Shown in pieces: positions 24,837 to 32,647 of a stretch of DNA of 41,920 bases. The notes below the pieces were generated by a model. That model had not been told where the DNA came from, made no database searches, and saw only the letters and a program-made list of their open reading frames with translations. The translations under genes and the position numbers were made by a program. Source of the stretch: Thaumarchaeota archaeon casp-thauma4. Its GTDB lineage: Archaea; Thermoproteota; Nitrososphaeria; Nitrososphaerales; Nitrosopumilaceae. The stretch lies in NCBI GenBank assembly GCA_001510295.1, contig LFEZ01000025.1:1-41920 (forward strand), read 5' to 3'. The stretch's first letter is position 1. Each line of letters starts with the position of its first letter.

Positions 24837-25157
24837 CTATTGAGGTTGTGAGAAAACACGATATTCGCCAATGGTGGAATTACATTTGTGACAAGTGTAT
24901 TGACCTCTCTCAATTAAGATTAATCCATTAGCAACCTCTTCGTTTGGTTTTTCTTCTATCTGAAAAGCAGTTGGTCCATCAAACTCAGAGTTACATGTTT
25001 TACAGAAATGTTTTAACATTTTTGCGGCATCAAGTTTTTCAAGTGATGCTAAGAAGTGTTTGTCCATGTTTGGTACAAGTTTTGATTTTTTGACTTCATA
25101 ATCAGTTAGTTCTGTGTTAATCCAACCACCTGAACCTTGTAATTCTGTTGCTGTCAT
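24837..25157 (-). CDS. Zinc-ribbon protein, unknown function
   Basis: This is a 106-residue soluble protein with one zinc ribbon in its second half: CKTC near residue 53 and CHKC near residue 89, each followed by a beta-hairpin (NSEFDGP, NSTIGEYRVF). The first half is helical (HFLASLEKLDAAKMLKHF). There is no catalytic motif. Similar two-pair ribbons occur in archaeal transcription and translation accessory proteins, but nothing ties this one to a family that I know. It is divergent from the phosphatase gene and 45 bp upstream of the winged-helix gene. Confidence 0.75.
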   Translation of the reverse strand: MTATELQGSGGWINTELTDYEVKKSKLVPNMDKHFLASLEKLDAAKMLKHFCKTCNSEFDGPTAFQIEEKPNEEVANGLILIERGQYTCHKCNSTIGEYRVFSQPQ

Positions 25158-25243
25158 AATTGTTGGATTTCAAGCATGAATAAAGAGGTTTTTAAAGTAA
25201 ATGGAAAAATTATTCAATTAAATTATACACAAATTTGAAAATC

Positions 25244-26044
25244 ATGATGGAAACAAATCAGGTTCTCAAGGAAGCATCAAGAAGAATTTATGAGGCTGTA
25301 AAAGACATGGCAGGAACAGAAAAAGCCGCCGGTGATTTTGGGAGAGGTGCAGGGGGGGATATTTCTAGAAATATCGACATTACTGCAGAGACCATCGTTT
25401 TAGATTATCTAAAGGAAATTAATTTTGAGTGCGTAGTTTTAGGAGAAGAATGTGGTCGTGTAGAATTGTCAGATAACCCGAAAGGGTTCATCATCATGGA
25501 TGCAATTGATGGTTCTGCAAATGCGGTTAGAGGCGTACCATTTTTTTGTTCATCATTAGCATTTGCAACAGAAAATAGACTCAGTTCTATAACCGATGGA
25601 GTGATTACAAATCTTTCAACAGGTGAAATGTATTCTGCTTCACAAGGAAAGGGTTCATTTCTAGATGACAAACAAATTTCAGTTTACAAAGGTACACCAT
25701 TATACAAAATAGTCGGAGTTAATGCTTCAGGTGCATCAGAAGAAATAATGAAGAAATTACAACCTGTTTTTGAAAACTACAGTCACACAAGACATTTTGG
25801 TGCAAATGCATTGGAGATGGCAATGTTTGCACAAGGTTTGATGGATGTTTTTATCGATTTAAGAGATAAAATTAGAATTCAAGATATTGCTGCAGGATAT
25901 ATAATTGTCAAAGAAGCAGGGGGTTTGCTTTTGGATTCAGAATTTAACTCTCTTGATGCAGATTTAAGCTATGATACAAGAGTTTCTTTTGTTGCAGCTG
26001 CTAATCAGGAAATTTTAGATGAGATACTTCCAAGAGAAAAATAA
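25244..26044 (+). CDS. Inositol monophosphatase/FBPase-family sugar phosphatase
   Basis: This Mg-dependent phosphatase of about 266 residues belongs to the IMPase superfamily. In archaea such enzymes can hydrolyse inositol phosphate, fructose 1,6-bisphosphate or NADP. Metal-site motifs are present: GEECG (first Glu pair), MDAIDGSANAVRG (the D-x-x-D-G-S/T core, here with Ala in place of Pro), and IQDIAAGYIIVKEAGG, which holds the last Asp. The usual Trp before the last Asp is replaced by Gln (IQD). The substrate is not evident. The frame is open to TTG at 25235; ATG at 25244 or 25247 is the more natural start. It ends three bases from the convergent FNR gene. Confidence 0.88.
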   Translation: MMETNQVLKEASRRIYEAVKDMAGTEKAAGDFGRGAGGDISRNIDITAETIVLDYLKEINFECVVLGEECGRVELSDNPKGFIIMDAIDGSANAVRGVPFFCSSLAFATENRLSSITDGVITNLSTGEMYSASQGKGSFLDDKQISVYKGTPLYKIVGVNASGASEEIMKKLQPVFENYSHTRHFGANALEMAMFAQGLMDVFIDLRDKIRIQDIAAGYIIVKEAGGLLLDSEFNSLDADLSYDTRVSFVAAANQEILDEILPREK

Positions 26045-26047
26045 ATT

Positions 26048-26884
26048 TTATCCGTATGATTCGTATTTGACTTCAAATGTTCCATCTTTATGTGGATTAT
26101 CCCTATTTACAAATCCTCTATCAGCGACATAATCCATTACACCATCAATTGTTCCTTGATAGCCACAAATGTAGAGTCGAGTATTTTCAGGGGTTACTTT
26201 TTCTCCAACTAATTTATCTAATGGAGAAGCTCCTTGTTCATTTTCTTTGAAAAATGATTCAACTCTTCCTACGTGACCATTCCATGATCTGTTGTAGAAT
26301 TCTTTTGGTCTACTAATTGCCGCCCTATATTTGAAATTCCATTTGTCAGGTCCTTTATCTAAACTTTCATTTTCAAAGTCAGTTAGAAGACGTTTGTAAC
26401 TTAGTTCATCAACATAACTTGCACCGTGTAAAATTACGAGTTGTCTTTTATCATTAGTATCATGAAAATGATGTGCAAATGCAATGAATGGTGCAAGACC
26501 GGTTCCACCACCCACACAAACGACTCTTCTATTATCAGGTTGACCATTAGGAAGTTTTTTCTCAATTATCAAGTCTTCACCAGTTGGATCACCAAGTAAT
26601 ACTTCATCTCCAACACTAAGATAGAATAATTCAGTGGTTACACGCCCAGGTAATGGTTTTCTTACCCATCTAATTACAAACTCAAAATAATCTCGATTTT
26701 CAGCATGTGATGCAATGGAATATGCACGTTTAACAATTTTATTTTCAGCAGCTACTGGTAAACCAATAGTTAGCCATTGTCCAGTTCGGAACTTTGGCAT
26801 ACCATTTATTGGAACTAGGCGAATAATTACTAGATCTTCTTTTAATAATTCAGTATAAATGATCTTTGCTTTTGTATCAGCCAT
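26048..26884 (-). CDS. Ferredoxin-NAD(P)+ reductase-like flavoprotein (copy 1)
   Basis: This 278-residue flavoprotein moves electrons between NAD(P)H and a one-electron carrier such as ferredoxin. The FAD-binding beta-barrel has KRAYSIASHAE (the R-x-Y-S motif) and VRKPLPGRVTTELF. The NAD(P)-binding half has RRVVCVGGGTGLAPFIAFAHHF and ends with TRLYICGYQGTIDGVMDYV. The C-terminus VKYESYG ends in an aromatic residue near the flavin, as in bacterial FNR. There is no Fe-S cluster and no membrane segment. A very similar protein is encoded at 36907-37749. The gene is convergent with the phosphatase, and an AT-rich element near 26905-26913 may be its box A. Confidence 0.9.
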   Translation of the reverse strand: MADTKAKIIYTELLKEDLVIIRLVPINGMPKFRTGQWLTIGLPVAAENKIVKRAYSIASHAENRDYFEFVIRWVRKPLPGRVTTELFYLSVGDEVLLGDPTGEDLIIEKKLPNGQPDNRRVVCVGGGTGLAPFIAFAHHFHDTNDKRQLVILHGASYVDELSYKRLLTDFENESLDKGPDKWNFKYRAAISRPKEFYNRSWNGHVGRVESFFKENEQGASPLDKLVGEKVTPENTRLYICGYQGTIDGVMDYVADRGFVNRDNPHKDGTFEVKYESYG

Positions 26885-26979
26885 GTGATGAAAGTTTCTT
26901 AATTTAGATAAATGTATTTCCCTTCAAAAATTGACAGTGTTATTTATATTTAGAAAATTTTTGAGTTAAAATTAGTAAC

Positions 26980-27144
26980 ATGACAAAAATAATATGCAGA
27001 GATTACGGATTTGAATGCTCATTCGAGATAGAGGGCAAGGTAGAACACGTGATCGACGAATATAGAAAACATAGTGATGAAGAACATGGAATTGAATATT
27101 CTGTAGAGACACTAACCCAAGTAATTCTAAGACAGCAAGGTTGA
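26980..27144 (+). CDS. Small DUF1059-like protein
   Basis: This 54-residue open frame begins at ATG and ends at TGA. Its sequence (MTKIICRDYGFECSFEIEG and then HSDEEHGIEYS) matches the pattern of DUF1059 proteins: a Cys six residues in, a G-F-x-C element, and a conserved region around His-x-x-x-x-His/Gly. Two cysteines and two histidines could bind a metal. Function is unknown; the family is common in archaea and actinobacteria as a stand-alone small protein. An AT-rich box (26941-26951) lies about 34 nt upstream. It is divergent from FNR copy 1 and convergent with the glutamyl-tRNA reductase homologue. Confidence 0.75.
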   Translation: MTKIICRDYGFECSFEIEGKVEHVIDEYRKHSDEEHGIEYSVETLTQVILRQQG

Positions 27145-27154
27145 TCGTAAAAAA

Positions 27155-28225
27155 TTAAACTCTTTTCATTGAAGCAGATAAGATTGGTAATTGTATATCA
27201 ATAATTTTTTCAACAGCAGGTACAATATCAGATATTGATTTTGCATTTTCTTCATAAATTTCTGCAACCTGATCTCTGAATAATAATTTTAGTCTAGGCA
27301 ACTCCATGATAGTTTCTTCTACAGCTCTTGGCTCAGATATATCTAAGATTAGAGTTCCTTTTTTCTTTTCTTGCATGACAAGTTTGATTCGTTCAAGATT
27401 AATTAAGAAATAATCAGCAGTAGTAGCAACTATGACAATATCAAATTTATCAAATCCTGAAAGTACATCAACAAACTCCATTGGAGTACCGCATAAAAGC
27501 TGAGAGAAGTTTGTGGAACGTTCCATAGTTTTACTAGTAACTGTAAATGAGATTTGTTTTTGCGCTAACGCTTTTGCAACCATAGCTGCAGATTCACCTG
27601 TTCCGATGAGCAATATCTTCTTTTTTGCATCTAATCCAACTTTTTCTTCTACCAAGTTTAATGCAACATCGCCTAACGATAGAACTTCTTTACTGATTTC
27701 AGTTGAATCTCTAATAGAATTAGCAAGTCGTATTACACTATCAAATAATTTATTAAGAATTTTTCCAGAGGAGCCAGATTTTTTTGCAATTTCTAGTGAC
27801 TTTCTGATTTCATCATAAACGTCTTGTTTTCCAACAACTATAGAATCTAATCCACAAGCTAATCGTAAAAGATGAAGGTAAACATCATCGTCTTTGAAGA
27901 CTTCCAAAGTTTGATCAAAATGATCAATATCAATTTGCTCTATGCCAGAATTTTGTTTCCATGTTTCTTTAATTTTATTAATTATCAGACTTTTTCCTTC
28001 AGGTTTTCTTGCATCAGCAGAATCATCTGTTTCAAGATTACTAACAGTAAATATTTCAACTCTACTTGAAGTTTGAATAATAATACATTCTTCAACACCA
28101 GGAATTTTTTTAAAAGCATTTGTTGCTACGTTTACATCTTTAAATGCAAATCTAGCAAGAGAATGATAAGGTACATTTTTGAAAGTGACTCTTGCATTTA
28201 AAACATCAAATTTAAGTTTGTCCAT
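27155..28225 (-). CDS. Glutamyl-tRNA reductase homologue with altered active site
   Basis: The family reduces glutamyl-tRNA to glutamate semialdehyde, the first step to haem, sirohaem and cobalamin. Homology is visible in LLRLACGLDSIVVGKQDVYDEI, LNKLFDSVIRLANSIRDSTEIS, the NADPH-binding LLIGTGESAAMVAKAL, and LILDISEPRAVEE. Several key positions differ. The catalytic Cys motif (TCNR) reads TSSR at 52-55, so Ser53 replaces Cys. The usual Gly-Glu-Pro-Gln reads GKQD. At 356 residues it stops soon after AVEKIIDIQ, so most of the C-terminal dimerisation domain is missing. It might be an active lineage-specific form or a non-catalytic paralogue. It lies 20 bp downstream of the charged coiled-coil gene, probably in one transcript. 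Confidence 0.8.
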   Translation of the reverse strand: MDKLKFDVLNARVTFKNVPYHSLARFAFKDVNVATNAFKKIPGVEECIIIQTSSRVEIFTVSNLETDDSADARKPEGKSLIINKIKETWKQNSGIEQIDIDHFDQTLEVFKDDDVYLHLLRLACGLDSIVVGKQDVYDEIRKSLEIAKKSGSSGKILNKLFDSVIRLANSIRDSTEISKEVLSLGDVALNLVEEKVGLDAKKKILLIGTGESAAMVAKALAQKQISFTVTSKTMERSTNFSQLLCGTPMEFVDVLSGFDKFDIVIVATTADYFLINLERIKLVMQEKKKGTLILDISEPRAVEETIMELPRLKLLFRDQVAEIYEENAKSISDIVPAVEKIIDIQLPILSASMKRV

Positions 28226-28245
28226 ATTATACCACCAAAATTAAT

Positions 28246-28908
28246 TTAATCTTTTCTTCCACCTTTTGCAGTTCTAAAAACATTCATTCCAAGATAATAA
28301 TTTTGATGTAATGAATCTAAATATGCAAGGTTTTGTTCAACTTGTGTAATATCATCAGGCAATGCATCAGGGTCATTTCTAAGATTATTTAGTTTCGCTT
28401 GTAGTTCATCACCAAGAACAGTTATTCCATTTTCATAGTTAGAAGTTCCTCCATAACGTTCGTCTAAAATATTTTGAGGATTGTATTCAGGTGTAGTATC
28501 TTCATAATTGAGAGCTTTTCGTGTAATGGCATCTTTTTCATCTTCAGATAAAATTGGTTTTGGAAATCTATCTACCTTATCTAAGAAAAATTCAGGCTCG
28601 CCCATTTCTCTTCTAAATATTATCTCAGTTGTTCTATTGGTTGTAAAGTCAGGTCCTTTCGATGCTTCAGCTTTTACTTCTTCAGCAATTGATTTGAACT
28701 CTTCTTCAGATGCTTTTTTTGCAGCTTCTTTCAATTCTTTGGCTTTTGCAATTGCAGCTTCTGCTGCAGCCTCTGCTTCTTCTGCTTTCTTTATTGCTTT
28801 TTCTGCATCATTAGATGCCTTGATAGATTTTTGACCATCTTGCATTTTTGATTCTGCAGTTGCGTTTGGAGAATCGTTTAATTTAGAATCTTTTTCGTCG
28901 TCAGACAT
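28246..28908 (-). CDS. Charged coiled-coil protein, unknown function
   Basis: This 220-residue soluble protein of unknown family has three parts. The first 30 residues are polar and probably disordered. Residues about 30-85 are an Ala/Lys/Glu-rich heptad stretch (KAIKKAEEAEAAAEAAIAK type), predicted as a coiled coil. The remainder is a mixed region that includes RTTEIIFRREMGEPEFFLDK and a helical C-terminus with YLDSLHQNYYLGMNVF. The biased first half says little about ancestry; the second half looks like a real fold. Its position just upstream of the glutamyl-tRNA reductase homologue may indicate a partner role. Confidence 0.75.
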   Translation of the reverse strand: MSDDEKDSKLNDSPNATAESKMQDGQKSIKASNDAEKAIKKAEEAEAAAEAAIAKAKELKEAAKKASEEEFKSIAEEVKAEASKGPDFTTNRTTEIIFRREMGEPEFFLDKVDRFPKPILSEDEKDAITRKALNYEDTTPEYNPQNILDERYGGTSNYENGITVLGDELQAKLNNLRNDPDALPDDITQVEQNLAYLDSLHQNYYLGMNVFRTAKGGRKD

Positions 28909-28999
28909 CAGTTTTTCACTGACCTTGCCCGGATTTTAAGATTATTGTACAAGTAAACAAAAGGTTCTGCGATCAGTTAATTTTTAATTTAAAAAGAAA

Positions 29000-29077
29000 T
29001 GGCGCCCTCGGCGGGATTCGAACCCGCGTCTCAGCCGTGACAGGGCCGAATTCTAGACCGGGCTATACTACAAGGGC
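29000..29077 (-). tRNA. tRNA-Asp (GUC), CCA encoded
   Basis: A 75-nt cloverleaf (29003-29077) folds on the minus strand. The acceptor GCCCTTG pairs with CGAGGGC, the anticodon loop is CTGTCAC with anticodon GUC, the T arm is GCGGG-TTCGAAT-CCCGC, and the discriminator is G. The next three bases (29000-29002) read CCA, so the 3' end is encoded. The 95 bp to the divergent tRNA-Lys holds AT-rich promoter-like sequence only. Confidence 0.95.
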
Positions 29078-29173
29078 AGTATTTACAAGAAAAATAACTG
29101 CTTGTTTTAAAGTTTCCATTTTGATTTTAGATTGGTAAAAGACTAAATTGTACAATAATGAAAAAACTCGCAT

Positions 29174-29247
29174 GGGTCTATGGCGCAGCCAGGTAGCGCA
29201 TCGCCCTTTTAAGGCGACTGTCGTGGGTTCGAATCCCACTAGACCCG
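29174..29247 (+). tRNA. tRNA-Lys (UUU)
   Basis: A 74-nt cloverleaf folds on the plus strand. The acceptor GGGTCTA pairs with TAGACCC, the discriminator is G, the D stem is GCGC/GCGC, and the anticodon stem TCGCC/GGCGA carries the loop CTTTTAA with anticodon UUU. The T arm GTGGG-TTCGAAT-CCCAC is standard. No CCA is encoded. It ends two bases before the convergent argH stop. Confidence 0.95.
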
Positions 29248-29249
29248 CA

Positions 29250-30710
29250 TTATTTTGTAAGTGTTTTAACTCGTTTTTCTAATAATGACAATACTTTTTT
29301 CACATTATCATTTTGTGTTTTGATAGATTTTTTTAGAGTTACAATTTTTTTATTTCTTTGTACGATCATTCGTGTTTGTTCTAAGGTGCCAGAAGATCCT
29401 TTTGATTTTCTCTGTTTAAGAGATGATGAGACGGTAGTTTTTTGGATTAATTCAAAAAGTTCCCTTGGTTTAATTTCCTTAATTTGAAGAGATTCAATTT
29501 CATCTAATTCTAGATCAGAAAGTAATTTTTTTGAATTGTGTGATAATTGAACTAAATTTCCAACTATGTTGTGTGCTGTACGGAAGGGTATTTTTTCAAG
29601 AACTAGATTTTCAGCCAGATCTAATGCAACCAGAAATCCTTCTTCTGTTGCTTTTTGCATTTTTTCCTGATTAACTGCGAGATCAGATAGCATTGATTTG
29701 ATAATAATTAATGCAGTGATTGATATTTTTGATGTTGACCAGATTGAGGATTTGATTTGTTGTAAATCTCTACTATAACCCGAAGGTAAACCTTTGATGG
29801 TAGTTAAGATAGAAGTCAAATAACCTATAACCTGAGATGTTTTTCCTCGTGTAAGTTCTAAAATATCAGGATTTTTCTTTTGTGGCATCACACTTGATGG
29901 AGATGTAAAATCATCAGAAAGTTCTATGAATGAAAATTCAGCTGAAGACCAAATGATAAAGTCTTCAGACAATCTACTTAAGTTTGTCATCATGATTGCA
30001 GAGTTTGCAACATATTCTACTACAAAGTCACGTGTACTTGTTGCATCAATTGAATTTTCTACAAGAGATGCAAATCCAAGCATTTTTGCAGTACTGTCTC
30101 TATCAATAGGAAGACTGGTTCCACCTACAGGACCTGCACCTAATGGACTTTGATTAACACGTGCATATAATGACATGAATCTATCTAAATCACGCAACAG
30201 TGAATCAGCATAGGATAGCAAGTAATGTGAAAATACTCCAACCTGAGCTTGTTGAAGATGTGTGTATAGTGGCATTATTGTTTTAGTATTTTCTTGTGCT
30301 TTTTTTAGCAAAGTGGAAATTGTTTCAATCAGACATTGTAATAATATGTTAATGTCGTCACGAATTTTTAGTCGAATATCAAGTGCTACTTGATCATTTC
30401 GTGAACGAGCAGTATGCATTTTTCCACCACTTTCAATTCCAGTTTTTTTGATAACCAAAGATTCTATCAATTCATGGATATCTTCAGGTTCAAAATCAGG
30501 TTGAGAGATATTTCCGCCCTTTAGTTCTTCTAATGCGGTTAGGATTTTTTTTACTTCGATTTTTGATAATAGTTTATTTTCATATAACATGATAACATGG
30601 GCTTCACTTCCAATAATGTCATAAAATGCAATATCAGAATCATCTTTTATGGATGAGACATAGCTTAATGTAATATCATCAAGATCTTTTTTTAATCGAG
30701 AACGATACAT
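29250..30710 (-). CDS. argH: Argininosuccinate lyase
   Basis: ArgH splits argininosuccinate into arginine and fumarate, the last step of arginine synthesis. The family signature SPSSVMPQKKNPDI holds the catalytic Ser loop. Other marks are HTARSRNDQVALD, TIMPLYTHLQQAQVG with the catalytic His, and SPLGAGPVGGTSLPIDR. The protein has about 486 residues, slightly longer than the 455-470 typical of the family; the excess is a Lys-rich C-terminus. ATG at 30710 (MYRSRLKKDL) is chosen over ATG at 30716 because it gives the standard N-terminus and lies about 25 nt from the symmetric TATA box at 30729-30740. It shares that promoter with the divergent DUF59 gene. Confidence 0.95.
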   Translation of the reverse strand: MYRSRLKKDLDDITLSYVSSIKDDSDIAFYDIIGSEAHVIMLYENKLLSKIEVKKILTALEELKGGNISQPDFEPEDIHELIESLVIKKTGIESGGKMHTARSRNDQVALDIRLKIRDDINILLQCLIETISTLLKKAQENTKTIMPLYTHLQQAQVGVFSHYLLSYADSLLRDLDRFMSLYARVNQSPLGAGPVGGTSLPIDRDSTAKMLGFASLVENSIDATSTRDFVVEYVANSAIMMTNLSRLSEDFIIWSSAEFSFIELSDDFTSPSSVMPQKKNPDILELTRGKTSQVIGYLTSILTTIKGLPSGYSRDLQQIKSSIWSTSKISITALIIIKSMLSDLAVNQEKMQKATEEGFLVALDLAENLVLEKIPFRTAHNIVGNLVQLSHNSKKLLSDLELDEIESLQIKEIKPRELFELIQKTTVSSSLKQRKSKGSSGTLEQTRMIVQRNKKIVTLKKSIKTQNDNVKKVLSLLEKRVKTLTK

Positions 30711-30728
30711 AATCATGGATTCAAAATC

Positions 30729-30740
30729 GCTATATATAGC
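30729..30740. promoter_or_regulatory. Symmetric TATA box shared by argH and the DUF59 gene
   Basis: The 12-bp perfect palindrome GCTATATATAGC has its centre 24.5 nt from the argH ATG at 30710 on one side and 24.5 nt from the DUF59 ATG at 30759 on the other. Both distances fit leaderless archaeal transcription, so one box could serve both directions. No other box A is evident in the 48 bp between the start codons. Confidence 0.6.
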
Positions 30741-30758
30741 AACTACGGATTTAATTCA

Positions 30759-31091
30759 ATGACACAAGATGTGAAACAGCTACGAGTGAAAATTTTTGAT
30801 GAATTATCACGAATTGTGGATCCTGAAATAAACACAACAATTACAGAATTAGAATTAATTGACGAGGTAGACATCAATGATACAAATGTCAAAGTTGATT
30901 TACATTTAACAAGTCCATTTTGCCCAGCAGTTTTTGGATTTAAAATCTGTCAAGATATTCATGATAATTTATTGAGCATAAAGGGAATTGATACTGTGAA
31001 AGTTAATGTCTCAAACCACTTTATGGCGGAACAGATTAACAATCAAGTAAATAATAGTCCAAATCCTCACAAAAAAAAGATTAATCTCTAA
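30759..31091 (+). CDS. DUF59/MIP18-family protein (Fe-S cluster maturation)
   Basis: This 110-residue protein belongs to the DUF59 (SufT/PaaD/MIP18) family, linked to assembly or delivery of Fe-S clusters. The fold is typical: RVKIFDELSRIVDPEINTTITELELIDEV, then beta strands, then LTSPFCPAVFGFKICQDIHDNL, where the first Cys is the conserved family cysteine. The usual consensus of VDPEI at the helix end is intact. The last 20 residues are polar and probably flexible. Its 3' end overlaps the convergent sdhB by 11 bases. A target such as complex I or SdhB is plausible but is not shown by the sequence. Confidence 0.85.
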   Translation: MTQDVKQLRVKIFDELSRIVDPEINTTITELELIDEVDINDTNVKVDLHLTSPFCPAVFGFKICQDIHDNLLSIKGIDTVKVNVSNHFMAEQINNQVNNSPNPHKKKINL

Positions 31092-31857
31092 TTCCTAAAA
31101 GATATCCTCTCAAAAGTTGAATTCCCATTGCAGGATCAACTCCTTTTGGACAAACCTGACTACATGAACCAGCAAAATGACATCGCCAAATTCCATGGGA
31201 TTCATCTATAATTTTGAGTCGTTTGTTTTTGCCTTTGTCACGGTCATCAGCAATGTATCTGTAAGCCTGTGCCAATGCTTGAGGACCAACAAATGATTTA
31301 TCCATCGCCATAGTTGGACATGCTGAATTACATAAACCACATTTGATACAATTTGAAAATTGAATATACTTTTCAACATTTTTAGGACTTTGTAAGAATT
31401 CTCTTACACCACTCTCAGCATCAATTTCAGAATCTTCTCTAATAACATATGGCATTATTTTTTTATGATTGTTTATCATTCGATCAAAGTTGACAACCAA
31501 ATCTCGAACTACAGGATAGTTATCCATTGGTTCTACAGTTACAGTGTCAGAATCTAATTCAGATATTTTTGTGAAACACGCTAAACCGAGTTTTCCATTG
31601 ATTTTCATACCACAAGAACCACATGATGCTTGTCTACACGAATAACGAATTCCAACAGAATGATCAAGATATGATTTAACATCCAATAGAGAATCTAGAA
31701 CAGTTGTCCATTTTTCAATTGGAACAACAAACTCATCAAATTTCTCATCAGAGTTTACATTTGGATTACTTCGTTTAATTTTTAATTTTACAGACTTTGT
31801 AGAAGAGACTACTGTTTGAGATAGTTCGTTTGATAATTTAGGATGAATTGTTACCAT
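31081..31857 (-). CDS. sdhB: Succinate dehydrogenase Fe-S subunit
   Basis: SdhB carries three Fe-S centres between the flavin of SdhA and the quinone. Ligands are visible for the 2Fe-2S centre (CRQASCGSCGMKINGKLGLAC), for the 4Fe-4S centre (CIKCGLCNSACP), and for the 3Fe-4S centre with the last 4Fe-4S ligand (CHFAGSCSQVCPKGVDP). The ATG at 31857 gives 258 residues and a one-base overlap with sdhD. A longer open frame back to 31932 would run through sdhD and is not used. It is the last gene of the operon, unlike the common order in which sdhB follows sdhA. Confidence 0.95.
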   Translation of the reverse strand: MVTIHPKLSNELSQTVVSSTKSVKLKIKRSNPNVNSDEKFDEFVVPIEKWTTVLDSLLDVKSYLDHSVGIRYSCRQASCGSCGMKINGKLGLACFTKISELDSDTVTVEPMDNYPVVRDLVVNFDRMINNHKKIMPYVIREDSEIDAESGVREFLQSPKNVEKYIQFSNCIKCGLCNSACPTMAMDKSFVGPQALAQAYRYIADDRDKGKNKRLKIIDESHGIWRCHFAGSCSQVCPKGVDPAMGIQLLRGYLLGIRD

Positions 31858-32210
31858 TATACCATCCCCATGCTTGTCATAATTATAGTTCGTGAACCAT
31901 ATGTAATTAGTCCTGCCATTGCTGCAAGACATCCATATGTCACAACTTTTTCATATGTTGGACCTTGATTCATTTCTAATAGAATTACTCTCAAGCCATT
32001 AAATCCATGAACAGAAATTAAAATTAATAATAATTCAAGTAACAAAGCATAACCAACACTTTCATAATTTGCAATTACATTTTCATATTGTAATGATTCG
32101 TGAAAGTCCTGAGTTAGTCTCATCATTATGTGTATAACCGTTAAGAACAGTGCACCTATGGCAGTGCCATAGTGTATTTTCATTATGATGCTTTCTCTTA
32201 ATACCATCAT
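31857..32210 (-). CDS. sdhD: Succinate dehydrogenase membrane anchor subunit D
   Basis: This is a 117-residue membrane protein with three hydrophobic helices: IHYGTAIGALFLTVIHIMM, ALLLELLLILISVHGFNGL and VVTYGCLAAMAGLITYGS. Each of the first two carries histidines that could bind haem b. It anchors SdhAB and helps form the quinone site. The ATG at 32210 overlaps the sdhC stop as ATGA; the longer frame to 32276 would overlap sdhC deeply and is rejected. The assignment rests mainly on position between sdhC and sdhB and on the helices, because anchor sequences are poorly conserved. Confidence 0.87.
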   Translation of the reverse strand: MMVLRESIIMKIHYGTAIGALFLTVIHIMMRLTQDFHESLQYENVIANYESVGYALLLELLLILISVHGFNGLRVILLEMNQGPTYEKVVTYGCLAAMAGLITYGSRTIIMTSMGMV

Positions 32211-32647
32211 GTGAACATCACCGCCATTCCATACCACATTGCAAGAGCTGCCATACCTAGTGTTGCATAGATACACGCTTTACCTTTCATGTTAATTGAT
32301 TGAGGCTTGTATGGATAATCAGGCCTTTCAGCTTTTCCAATACCATAACCCATTTGTGCAATCAACAATCTAATTCCGTTTCCAGTATGAAAAACACACA
32401 TTCCAATTACTAACGCTAAGAATAAGTGACCTTCAGTTGTTTGAGTCATTTCTAATGACTTGTCCCAAACTGCTTTTCCATCTAAGATGTGACTTGTTTC
32501 ATAAATATGACCAATGAAATATGCCAATAGTCCAAGACCTGTTAATCGCATCAAAAGCCATGCTAATCTTTCAATACCAAATTTTCCAATTTTACCAGGA
32601 TGAAGCCATCCCTTCAGTCCTTCTCTTGCACCAGTTTCTCGTTCCAT
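32207..32647 (-). CDS. sdhC: Succinate dehydrogenase cytochrome b subunit C
   Basis: This is a 146-residue membrane anchor with three helices: LAWLLMRLTGLGLLAYFIGHIYETSH, HLFLALVIGMCVFHTGNGIRLLI and ACIYATLGMAALAMWYGMAVMF. The pattern R-x-x-G-x-x-L in the first helix and the His-x-x-N-G-x-R-x-L in the second match the SdhC family and mark the haem and quinone region. It follows sdhA with a one-base overlap and precedes sdhD with four. The soluble N-terminus (ETGAREGLKGWLHPGK) faces the cytoplasm. Confidence 0.9.
   Translation of the reverse strand: MERETGAREGLKGWLHPGKIGKFGIERLAWLLMRLTGLGLLAYFIGHIYETSHILDGKAVWDKSLEMTQTTEGHLFLALVIGMCVFHTGNGIRLLIAQMGYGIGKAERPDYPYKPQSINMKGKACIYATLGMAALAMWYGMAVMFT

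Noticed and set aside
26883-26960. Second C/D box sRNA upstream of the DUF1059 gene
   Set aside because: A perfect GTGATGA is present at the FNR start, but no CTGA box follows at a workable distance.
31858-31932. Upstream extension of sdhB to 31932
   Set aside because: It would run through the end of sdhD in another frame; the ATG at 31857 overlaps the sdhD stop by one base and gives the usual SdhB N-terminus.
32211-32276. Upstream extension of sdhD to 32276
   Set aside because: It overlaps the C-terminus of sdhC deeply; the ATG at 32210 makes a normal ATGA junction.
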